8,288 nt of DNA from an uncultured Brevibacterium sp. (GTDB lineage Bacteria; Actinomycetota; Actinomycetes; Actinomycetales; Brevibacteriaceae). The notes under the pieces are model-generated. The model did not search any database and was not told where the DNA came from. It saw only the letters and a list, made by a program, of their open reading frames with translations. Made by a program: the position numbers and the translations under genes. The stretch is from contig CABTZC010000082.1 of the NCBI GenBank assembly GCA_902489185.1, positions 1-8,288 of the forward strand, in the 5' to 3' direction. Position 1 is the stretch's first letter. The number at the start of each line of letters is the position of its first letter. This document shows, piece after piece, positions 1-6,019 of this stretch.

Positions 1-519
1 GGCAAGCCACGACAACACCTGAGCGCTCACCTCGGGAGAGACCACGGCGCCACGGTGCAGCTGTTCCATGACGTGCGAAAGTTCCCGGGCTGTACCGGCT
101 GAAGATGCCCAGGGGAGGTCAGGAGTGCGCTCCTCGTCGCGAATGAAATCCAAGAGTGCCGTGTGCTCATAGCCAAGTTCGCTGGAAACGGAACGCACAG
201 TATTCAAGCCGCACATGTGAATAAGCGCGTTGGTGGCCAGGTTGTCTGAGAATGCACCGACGAGCAAAGCCGCGTCAGCAACCGCAATGTTTTGATTGAC
301 GAATCTGTATAGGATGCCTGATTCTTCAACTAAGTGGTCCTGCGGAATGTCGATGGGGGACGCAGGGTCCAATTCATCGTCCAGGATTCGGCGTGCGACC
401 TCTACGAGAAGGAAGATCTTGCCGATGCTGGCGGTTTCGCACAGAAGATCCGCTCCTTCTTCATGCAACACCGGACCGTCGATGTCCCTGATGTCGATGC
501 TCCAACGAACAGTGTCCAC
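1..519 (-). CDS. Class A beta-lactamase-like serine hydrolase, N-terminal part (runs off the window)
   Basis: Partial gene of 173 codons; the C-terminus lies before position 1. The start is GTG at 519, chosen because AAAGGAG (533-527) sits 7 nt upstream; an in-frame TTG at 525 lies too close to that site. Residues 29-36 read TASIGKIF, giving the SxxK nucleophile motif (Ser31, Lys34). SDN follows at 91-93, and the 60-residue spacing equals that of class A beta-lactamases (Ser70 to Ser130). The KTG motif would lie outside the window. The region where the omega-loop Glu166-xxx-Asn170 should be (about residues 122-140) is shortened and shows no such motif. It reads LLDFIRDEER, then PWASSAGTAREL, which resembles a group of actinobacterial serine hydrolases of unknown substrate. 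Only 30 residues precede the nucleophile and there is no signal peptide, so the protein is probably cytoplasmic. It is divergent from the dipeptidase gene. Family is fairly sure; true beta-lactamase activity is doubtful. Confidence 0.85.
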   Translation of the reverse strand, partial: MDTVRWSIDIRDIDGPVLHEEGADLLCETASIGKIFLLVEVARRILDDELDPASPIDIPQDHLVEESGILYRFVNQNIAVADAALLVGAFSDNLATNALIHMCGLNTVRSVSSELGYEHTALLDFIRDEERTPDLPWASSAGTARELSHVMEQLHRGAVVSPEVSAQVLSWLA

Positions 520-526
520 AACCAAT

Positions 527-533
527 CTCCTTT
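527..533 (-). promoter_or_regulatory. Ribosome binding site deciding the GTG start of the serine hydrolase
   Basis: AAAGGAG on the minus strand is followed by 7 nt and GTG (519-517). It is the only strong Shine-Dalgarno match near the start of this reading frame, and there is no nearby ATG in frame. Confidence 0.7.
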
Positions 534-600
534 GTGCGTTTGCGGCGAACAACTGGGGTGTCCGCGCTAGGTACCCACGTCGAGTCCTACTCTCTTCTGA

Positions 601-606
601 CATGAT
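601..606 (+). promoter_or_regulatory. Possible -10 box for the dipeptidase gene
   Basis: CATGAT at 601-606 resembles TATAAT and would place transcription start about 17 nt before the ATG. No convincing -35 box is present at 16-18 bp upstream (578-584 reads cgtcgag), so this is a weak call. The divergent promoter of the serine hydrolase must lie in the same 110-bp gap, but I see no clear box for it. Confidence 0.2.
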
Positions 607-629
607 AGAAGCCACGAAAGGAGCGATTC

Positions 630-1706
630 ATGTACCCCGTAATCGACGGACACAACGACCTGGCTTGGAAGAGCCGTATAGAACGCCAATACCGCACAGA
701 AGGACTCGACAGCGAAGTTCCGGAGCTGCACACAGATATTCCGCGTCTGCGTGCCGGTGGGGTAGCGGGGCAGTTCTGGTCGGTATGGATCGATCCAGTG
801 TTGGAAGGTGCGCAACAGGTTACTGCCACGCTTGAGCAGATTGACTTTGTTCACCGGCTCATCGCTTCGTACCCTGAACATTTCCAGCTGGCGCTGACTG
901 CAGATGACGTGCGCGCATCAATGAAAGCCGGTGTGATCGCGTCACTCATTGGTGTCGAAGGTGGTGCCCAGATCGACGGGTCCCTGGCAGTGTTGCGGCA
1001 GTATGCGCGCTTAGGCGCTCGGTACATGACGCTTACGTGGTCAAAGACCATCGAATGGGCCGATTCTGCAACGGACGAGGCACGCCATGACGGGCTCACC
1101 GACTTTGGACGTGAAGTTGTGAAAGAGATGGAACGGATCGGGATGATCCCGGACCTTGCACACGTCGCCCCCAGTGTGATGCGCCAAACCCTTGACTTGG
1201 TAGACACACCCGTATTGGTCACACACTCAGGCGCACGAGCGTTGTGTGAACACCCGCGCAACGTACCCGACGACGTGTTGACGCGCATTGGTGACGCCGG
1301 TGGAACCGTCATGGTTCCGTTCGTTCCCAAGTTCATTTCGCAAGAGCGCTATGAATGGGAGGAAAGCGACCAGTCAACACCCGCACCTGCGGTGACACTC
1401 AAACAGGTCGCCGACCACGTGGACCACGTGCGCGAGCTCGCCGGTGTCGACTCCGTGGGAATCGGGGCGGACTTCGACGGCATCGACGCGACGATTGACG
1501 GCCTCGGACACGTGGGCACGTACCAAGACTTGTTCGCAGAACTCGAAACTCGCGGGTGGACACACCAGGAACTCGAAGGGCTCGGCTACAAGAACGTCCT
1601 ACGCGTGCTTGAAGCCCACGACCCCGCCTACCGTGCATTCATCCGAGGTGAAACAGTTCCCACCCAACCACGCCAGTTCGCCCCGCGAGTGGACACGGAA
1701 AACTAG
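630..1706 (+). CDS. Membrane-dipeptidase family (M19, renal-type) zinc dipeptidase
   Basis: A 358-residue binuclear zinc peptidase that cleaves dipeptides, in this family often ones with a D-residue at the C-terminal position. The ATG at 630 is preceded by AAAGGAG (617-623), 6 nt away. Expected metal ligands are all present: His8 and Asp10 (DGHNDL), Glu110 (GVEGG), His178 (DLAH) and His199 (VTHSG). Arg210 in HPRNVPDD and Asp281 in GADFDG match the substrate-binding Arg and the catalytic Asp. The residue equal to human His152, which contacts the substrate, is Trp137 (LTWS) instead. Glu110 to Trp137 has the same 27-residue spacing as Glu125 to His152 in the human enzyme. There is no signal peptide or membrane anchor, so the enzyme should be cytoplasmic, unlike the mammalian one. 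Length is normal for bacterial homologues. It ends before a hairpin terminator and is divergent from the serine hydrolase. Confidence 0.93.
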   Translation: MYPVIDGHNDLAWKSRIERQYRTEGLDSEVPELHTDIPRLRAGGVAGQFWSVWIDPVLEGAQQVTATLEQIDFVHRLIASYPEHFQLALTADDVRASMKAGVIASLIGVEGGAQIDGSLAVLRQYARLGARYMTLTWSKTIEWADSATDEARHDGLTDFGREVVKEMERIGMIPDLAHVAPSVMRQTLDLVDTPVLVTHSGARALCEHPRNVPDDVLTRIGDAGGTVMVPFVPKFISQERYEWEESDQSTPAPAVTLKQVADHVDHVRELAGVDSVGIGADFDGIDATIDGLGHVGTYQDLFAELETRGWTHQELEGLGYKNVLRVLEAHDPAYRAFIRGETVPTQPRQFAPRVDTEN

Positions 1707-1730
1707 GAACCACCTCGGCCGGGGTACATC

Positions 1731-1776
1731 ACGGCACCCTAGGCCGGTGCCTACTTTTGTAGGCGCGTGGTGCCGT
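1731..1776 (+). terminator. Hairpin terminator at the convergent junction
   Basis: GGCACC (1733-1738) and GGTGCC (1746-1751) form a 6-bp GC-rich stem with a 7-nt loop, followed by a short T-rich stretch (tacttttgt, 1752-1760). This suits termination of the dipeptidase transcript 27 nt after its stop. Two further pairings overlap it. GCCTAC (1749-1754) pairs with GTAGGC (1759-1764) around a TTTT loop, and ACGGCACC (1731-1738) can alternatively pair with GGTGCCGT (1769-1776). On the minus strand there is no T-run after the stem, so it is less likely to end the opposing transcript by intrinsic termination. The structure overlaps the last codons of the opposing gene. Confidence 0.5.
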
Positions 1777-2635
1777 CTGGCCCGCCGGTGGTATTGATCT
1801 GTTTGGCGTAGCAGTGGTCGGCGTCTAATGAGTGGAATGTGCACCACTGGAGTGCGTCGTCGGGGTTGTCGTAGGACGAGTCGATGACCGTGACGTAGTA
1901 GCCTGGCTGGCGATATGAGGCGTAGTCTTCGGATTTCAGCAACAGCACTTGGGAAGCGCCGTACTCGTTCGCGAGTTCCTGGTGTTCCTCGTAGATCGCG
2001 TCAGCGTCCCACACCTTGCCTTCGGCCTTCATACCCACTTTCTTTGACGAAATCTGCGGGACCCATTTTCCGATCAGATTCTGATCAACGACAACACTGT
2101 CATCTTCAACCTTCTGGTCGAGTTTTTCAGCTCCGCTCAGGTTGGAGTCGTCCGTGTCATCGTAACCGTCTGACACGGCCGGTGCTTCTTCGTCACCGCC
2201 TACGCCTGACTCGTCTGGCTGGGTGTCCTGCTGGTCCTCTGCAACTGGTTCGGGGGAGGTCACTGTGCCGTCGTTGTTACGCATAAAGAGGTAGGTGCCG
2301 CCCACGGCAAGAGCTGCGACCAGGACAAGGGCGCTTACGCCTATGAGGATGCGTGTCGTTTTGGAGTCGGACGCCGAGGTTGTTGCAGGTTGTGCAGGCT
2401 GCGCCGACTGGGTGGGTTGTGCCTGGGGTTGTTGTGCAGGCCTTGTTTGCGCTGGAGCCTGTGGCTGTGCAGGAGCGACAGTAGGAGTATGTGGTTGTGC
2501 TGGTTGGGCAGGAGCCATCGACGGTGCTGAAGTCTGGCCTGGTTGTGGTGGTTGTGCTGGCTGTGCCGTGGTCGAGGTCTTTCTGAATTTTGACTTAAAC
2601 CGTGCAACTTTTTGCGGATTGAAGTTGTTGCTCAT
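1751..2635 (-). CDS. Single-pass membrane protein with Pro/Ala/Gln-rich cytoplasmic tail and extracellular C-terminal domain
   Basis: A 294-residue protein if it starts at ATG 2635; an upstream in-frame TTG at 2659 would add 8 residues. The Shine-Dalgarno is weak for either start (GGGAAGAG and CGGGGTG lie upstream of the ATG). Order of parts: a basic N-terminus (residues 1-20, rich in Lys/Arg); a low-complexity Pro/Ala/Gln stretch (about 24-84); one membrane segment (about 96-118, beginning ILIGVSALVL); an acidic linker (about 126-178); and a folded C-terminal region (about 187-285). The last contains KWVPQISSKK, the segment VLLLKSEDY, a PGYYVTV strand, and two cysteines (265, 275) that could pair. 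The positive N-terminus predicts the C-terminal domain outside the cell. From memory, similar C-terminal domains occur in actinobacterial envelope proteins, sometimes fused to Ser/Thr kinases. I know no assigned function. It lies downstream of the DUF817 gene on the same strand. Confidence 0.8.
   Translation of the reverse strand: MSNNFNPQKVARFKSKFRKTSTTAQPAQPPQPGQTSAPSMAPAQPAQPHTPTVAPAQPQAPAQTRPAQQPQAQPTQSAQPAQPATTSASDSKTTRILIGVSALVLVAALAVGGTYLFMRNNDGTVTSPEPVAEDQQDTQPDESGVGGDEEAPAVSDGYDDTDDSNLSGAEKLDQKVEDDSVVVDQNLIGKWVPQISSKKVGMKAEGKVWDADAIYEEHQELANEYGASQVLLLKSEDYASYRQPGYYVTVIDSSYDNPDDALQWCTFHSLDADHCYAKQINTTGGPDGTTRLQK
2384..2566 (-). repeat. Low-complexity Pro/Ala/Gln-coding repeats
   Basis: This coding stretch uses repeated units such as PAQP, AQPA and QPTQ (about residues 24-84 of the membrane protein). 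On the plus strand it appears as many copies of gttgtgc and gtgcagg. It is a degenerate in-frame repeat, likely prone to length change, forming a flexible spacer between the basic N-terminus and the membrane segment. Confidence 0.6.
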
Positions 2636-2683
2636 CGCCACACCCCGTTCTCTTCCCAACCCACGCGTATTTCGTTATGCGTA

Positions 2684-2691
2684 ATTGTATA
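2684..2691 (-). promoter_or_regulatory. Possible -10 box for the Pro/Ala/Gln-rich protein gene
   Basis: TATACAAT on the minus strand (2691-2684) is close to TATAAT and would give a leader of about 40 nt before ATG 2635. It lies in the 66-bp gap after the DUF817 stop. I found no good -35 box at the right spacing, so read-through from DUF817 is an equally possible source of transcript. Confidence 0.3.
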
Positions 2692-2701
2692 GGGCCGTAC
2701 G

Positions 2702-3568
2702 TCAGGGTTTCTGGTGAGGCCGAGGTGGATACACGAACGTCACTAGCACCACTGAGATCATCATGAGTAGGAACCACGCGATGAGTTTCTGTATCGACAC
2801 GAGTTCCCAGCCGTCTTGTTGAGAGGGGTAGATCCACGCGCCAGCCCAGGTGCCAATGTTTTCGGCTAACCAGATGAAAAATGCGGTTCCTATGAACGGA
2901 AGCAGAAGTGGAAGGCGGCGGTAGGGGCGACTGCGGTGATTTTTGAAGAGCATGACGCACGGGGCGAAGCATGCGATCACTGCAAATGTAAGGATCCAGC
3001 GGAAGTCAAAGATGTAGTGGTGGGTAAAGAAGTTGAGGTAGATTGCAAGCGCGATCACCGCGGTGAGCCAGCGTGGCGGATACCGGTTAAACCGCAGGTC
3101 GAACAGCTTATACACACGTACCATGTACGATCCGACGGCCGCGTACATGAAACCTGAATAGAGCGGAACGTTCCCAATGCGTAGCACTCCAGTATCTCCG
3201 TAGCTCCACGAACCGACGGCCGTTTTAAAAACTTCCATACCGGTGCCAACGATGTGAAACATCATGATGACCCACAGCTCTTTGCCGGTCTCGAGCTTCA
3301 GAGTGATCATGAGGATCTGGATGATAACTGCAGCGACAACAAGTGCGTCGTTGCGGCTTATGACTGCACCTTCTGGCCACCAAAGTCGGAAAGCAATGAG
3401 CACAACGAGGAAGCTTGCGCCAAAGATGCAAGCCCACGCCTGCTTAAGAACAAACACCGTGAACTCCACGACCCAACGCGTGAGTCCAGAAGCGTGACGG
3501 TATTTGTATAGCCAAGCGTGGGCTTTGCTGTCTAAGTAGCGTTCAAGCTGGGTTGATTCGAACGTCAT
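2702..3568 (-). CDS. DUF817 family integral membrane protein
   Basis: A 288-residue membrane protein that I recognise as DUF817 (Bacillus subtilis YoaT-like) from its conserved blocks. These are GTGMEVFKTAVGSW (108-121), VPLYSGFMYAAVGSY (134-148), HHYIFDFRW (183-191), and the block at 225-250 that includes FFIWLAENIGTWAGAW and ends YPSQ. About seven or eight hydrophobic segments can be drawn, beginning near residues 33-60 and 72-92 and ending near 260-280. Conserved polar residues sit within or next to them: His105, Glu112, Lys115, His183, His184, Glu236 and Asn237. They could form a buried functional site. The function of the family is unknown to me. The ATG at 3568 lies 19 bp after the POT transporter stop, which suggests one transcript, but no Shine-Dalgarno is visible in that gap. 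Length is normal for the family. Confidence 0.88.
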   Translation of the reverse strand: MTFESTQLERYLDSKAHAWLYKYRHASGLTRWVVEFTVFVLKQAWACIFGASFLVVLIAFRLWWPEGAVISRNDALVVAAVIIQILMITLKLETGKELWVIMMFHIVGTGMEVFKTAVGSWSYGDTGVLRIGNVPLYSGFMYAAVGSYMVRVYKLFDLRFNRYPPRWLTAVIALAIYLNFFTHHYIFDFRWILTFAVIACFAPCVMLFKNHRSRPYRRLPLLLPFIGTAFFIWLAENIGTWAGAWIYPSQQDGWELVSIQKLIAWFLLMMISVVLVTFVYPPRPHQKP

Positions 3569-3587
3569 GTCAGTTCAAAGTAGACGC

Positions 3588-5063
3588 TTACCGGACGCCC
3601 TTCATGAGCTTCACGACTGGTTTAGCAGCCGCTAAGACCACAATTCCCACTACGATGGATCCGGCACCAAGAGCAGACCAATAAGGAACCTGGTTGGACG
3701 CGTCGTAGTACTCAGAGAAGACTCCAGACAGGGCAGTTCCTACACCTGAGGACAAGAAGAACACAGCAATCATTTGGGATGTGTAAGCCTTGGGTGCCAA
3801 ACGGGTGGAAAGGCTCAAGCCGATAGGCGAAATCAAGAGTTCGGCGATCACGAACAACATGAAGATGAGGGTGACCCACAGGAGCGGGACGGTGTTCTTT
3901 TCTGCATTTGCGTACACCAGGAACATGAGGAAGGCGCCACCAATAATGATCAGTGCCAGGCCGGCTTTAACCGGGGCTGAAGGTTGACGGTCACCCATTT
4001 TGAGCCAGATAGCTGAGAACACTGGAGCCAACGCGATAACAAAAATCGGAGGAATGAGCTGGATCCAGTTAATGGGCATTTCCCAACCGAACAGGGTGCG
4101 GTCCAGCTGGTTCTGCGAATAGCTGGTCATGACGTTGAAGATCTGTTGGTACAGCGACCAGAATGCAATGGATGCGATGAAATAAGGAATGAACGACACC
4201 ACGCGGCTGCGTTCTGTGCCATCAACACCTTTGGAAGCGAGCATGACGGCAAAGTAGACCACCGCTGCACCCAAGGACACAAGCGCGGTCCAGGTCGCCA
4301 GGTTCTCCTTGTTCATTAGCCCGGACGTCCACAGGGCGAAAATAGCGAGCACGGTTCCGATGATCGAAGCGGGCAGAACCCACATCTTCTTGCGGGGGAG
4401 AGGCTCTGGCACATGGCGCGCCTCGGTGGGCATCTTGTGGCGACCAGTCAAGTAGATGACAAGGCCTAATGCCATTCCAACCGCTGCTGCGCCGAAAGCA
4501 ATGTGGAAGCCAATCCGCTGCTGCAAAATACCAGTAAGAAGTGGGCCCAAGAAGGCGCCCAGGTTCACGCCCATATAGAAGATCGAGAAACCGGCTTCGC
4601 GGCGAGAATCCTTTTCGTCATAAAGGCTCCCCACAAGAGCCGAGGCGTTCGCTTTAAGTCCCCCGGAACCTAGGGCAACGAGAATCAGACCAACTGCGAC
4701 GCCGCCCAGCCCTGGAATGAATGCCAGAGCGAGGTGCCCGCACATAATGATGACAGCGGACCAGAAAAGAACAGGTTCAGCTCCCAATAGACGGTCGGCA
4801 ATCCAGGCGCCCAGCACCGTTGCTAAGAACACGGCACCACCGTATGCACCAACAATCGCAAGGGCTGTTGGCTCTTCCAAGCCCACTCCGCCCATATCCA
4901 CGGCCGTGTACAGGTACAGAGCTAAAAGCCCGGTCATTCCGTAATAGGAAAAACGTTCCCACATTTCGAGCCCAAACAATTGGGCAAGCGGCAGAGGGTG
5001 CCCGAAAAAGCGAGTGTCTTTCGTCTGCGAGTTTTCACCCGCGTTGGTGGCTGTTGAAGCCAT
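3588..5063 (-). CDS. POT/PTR2 family proton-dependent di- and tripeptide transporter
   Basis: A 491-residue major-facilitator transporter that imports di- and tripeptides with protons. ATG 5063 is chosen because AAGGA lies 5 nt upstream; an in-frame extension to 5117 would add 18 residues unlike the family. The first helix carries the signature ExxERFSYYG (Glu33, Glu36, Arg37), which couples proton and peptide binding. Lys127 in GGLKANAS matches the conserved helix-4 lysine. FYMGVNLG (152-159) is the second PTR2 signature. Glu398 in ELLISPIG matches the conserved helix-10 glutamate. All hallmark residues I can check are present, so it should be functional. An insert with charged residues near 200-217 suits the bacterial two-helix linker. 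It lies 146 bp downstream of the ribokinase gene and 19 bp upstream of DUF817. Confidence 0.95.
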   Translation of the reverse strand: MASTATNAGENSQTKDTRFFGHPLPLAQLFGLEMWERFSYYGMTGLLALYLYTAVDMGGVGLEEPTALAIVGAYGGAVFLATVLGAWIADRLLGAEPVLFWSAVIIMCGHLALAFIPGLGGVAVGLILVALGSGGLKANASALVGSLYDEKDSRREAGFSIFYMGVNLGAFLGPLLTGILQQRIGFHIAFGAAAVGMALGLVIYLTGRHKMPTEARHVPEPLPRKKMWVLPASIIGTVLAIFALWTSGLMNKENLATWTALVSLGAAVVYFAVMLASKGVDGTERSRVVSFIPYFIASIAFWSLYQQIFNVMTSYSQNQLDRTLFGWEMPINWIQLIPPIFVIALAPVFSAIWLKMGDRQPSAPVKAGLALIIIGGAFLMFLVYANAEKNTVPLLWVTLIFMLFVIAELLISPIGLSLSTRLAPKAYTSQMIAVFFLSSGVGTALSGVFSEYYDASNQVPYWSALGAGSIVVGIVVLAAAKPVVKLMKGVR

Positions 5064-5130
5064 GCGAATCCTTAGGTCAAGACAACATATGCAGAGCCAA
5101 ACACTAAGGGGCCACAACGAACGCGCGCCA

Positions 5131-5141
5131 GTTCATTGAAC
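5131..5141. promoter_or_regulatory. Perfect 11-bp palindrome upstream of the peptide transporter gene
   Basis: GTTCA-T-TGAAC is a perfect 5-1-5 inverted repeat 68 bp upstream of the transporter ATG. The flanking bases do not extend the symmetry. Its place between ribokinase and transporter makes it a candidate operator, but an arm of this length can arise by chance. Confidence 0.3.
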
Positions 5142-5166
5142 AGTTTTCGCCCAATGGTGAGGAATG

Positions 5167-5179
5167 ACACATTATGTGT
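5167..5179. promoter_or_regulatory. Perfect 13-bp palindrome upstream of the peptide transporter gene
   Basis: ACACAT-T-ATGTGT is a perfect 6-1-6 inverted repeat 104 bp upstream of the transporter ATG and about 30 bp after the ribokinase stop. Its centre is 37 bp from that of the 5131-5141 palindrome. It has no T-run and is AT-rich, so it looks more like a protein binding site than a terminator. The regulator is unknown. Confidence 0.35.
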
Positions 5180-5209
5180 TTCACGTGTGTGCAACTCCGT
5201 TGACCGGTC

Positions 5210-6019
5210 TCACACCGTCCAGATTTGTGCGCCCTGATGCGTCACAGAGTGCGACGCCTTGTGAACGGCCACCGTGAGAGCATCCTCTTTTGACGCACCT
5301 TGAGCCAGCATCGCACACAGGGTTCCGGTGAAAACATCGCCGGCGCCGGTTGAGTCGAACGCTTCAACTGCTGGAGCGGGTGCAAAAATGCCGTCCCATA
5401 GTGCCCCACGAGCACCGAAAGTCATAGCAATTGATCTGTTTTCACTACCGAGCTGCTGTGACTCAAATTCATTAGCAACCACAACGTCGCACATCTCCAC
5501 GAGCCTGCGCATGTCTTCTTCCCACGGGGACGGATTGAACACAGTGGTGGCGCCACCCTCCTTTGCTGCTTCCATTGAGCCAATGATCGCAGCGGTAGGT
5601 ACTTCGTTCATGGTGGTCACAACATCGCCGGGTTCCACGAGTTCTCGTACTGCTTGTACTTGAGCTTCGCCAATGTGCTGATTTGCGCCAGGATCTACCA
5701 CGATCGTGTTTTCCCCATGCGAGTCCACCACTATGTACGCGGAACCCGTGTAGCCTTCGACTTGTCCCAAGTGGCTGATGTCGACGTCACAGTTGATGAG
5801 GTGCTGACGGTACTTGCGACCGTCGTTGTCGTCACCTGTGAGGCCCACCAGATACGTCTGTGCGCCCGCTTTTGCAGCGGCGACGGCTTGGTTTGCACCT
5901 TTTCCGCCCGGCTGAATGACCAGCTTGTTCGTAAAGATTGTTTCGCCGACTCGCGGGTGCCGGTTCACCATGAGAACAGTGTCGACATTGACGGATCCTA
6001 CGACGATGACTTTTGGCAT
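5210..6019 (-). CDS. rbsK: Ribokinase (PfkB family), short form
   Basis: A 269-residue sugar kinase, probably phosphorylating ribose to ribose 5-phosphate with ATP in the cytoplasm. ATG 6019 is preceded by AGGAG with a 7-nt gap. The sugar-binding residues of ribokinase are visible: Asn11 and Asp13 (SVNVD), GGKGANQ (38-44) and Glu139 (MNEVP). NPSP (162-165), NEFE (183-186) and FGARG (201-205) follow. The catalytic base is Asp228 in DSTGAGD, which also forms the anion hole. Against the E. coli enzyme (309 residues), spacing agrees up to residue 183. About 23 residues are then missing between NEFE and the catalytic motif, where a helix normally precedes the ATP-site strand. The C-terminus is about 13 residues shorter. 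All catalytic residues remain. It overlaps the nucleoside hydrolase end by 22 bp, so the two are translated from one transcript. The substrate could be another pentose. Confidence 0.88.
   Translation of the reverse strand: MPKVIVVGSVNVDTVLMVNRHPRVGETIFTNKLVIQPGGKGANQAVAAAKAGAQTYLVGLTGDDNDGRKYRQHLINCDVDISHLGQVEGYTGSAYIVVDSHGENTIVVDPGANQHIGEAQVQAVRELVEPGDVVTTMNEVPTAAIIGSMEAAKEGGATTVFNPSPWEEDMRRLVEMCDVVVANEFESQQLGSENRSIAMTFGARGALWDGIFAPAPAVEAFDSTGAGDVFTGTLCAMLAQGASKEDALTVAVHKASHSVTHQGAQIWTV

Noticed and set aside
851..1336. Minus-strand frame of 161 codons inside the dipeptidase
   Set aside because: No motif and no start site; antisense shadow of an M19 gene with intact catalytic residues.
2384..2566. 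CRISPR-like or tandem DNA repeat
   Set aside because: Units are short, irregular and in frame with Pro/Ala/Gln codons; there are no spacers of fixed length.
2295..2684. Open plus-strand frame of 129 codons, rich in Cys, Gly and Ala
   Set aside because: It is the antisense of the Pro/Ala/Gln repeat region of the minus-strand membrane protein; the composition comes from the repeats and there is no ribosome binding site.
5064..5117. N-terminal extension of the POT transporter to 5117
   Set aside because: The extra 18 residues do not resemble the family, and a good SD (AAGGA) lies before ATG 5063.
5064..5209. Intrinsic terminator after ribokinase
   Set aside because: The palindromes in this gap are short and AT-rich and are not followed by a T-run on the minus strand.
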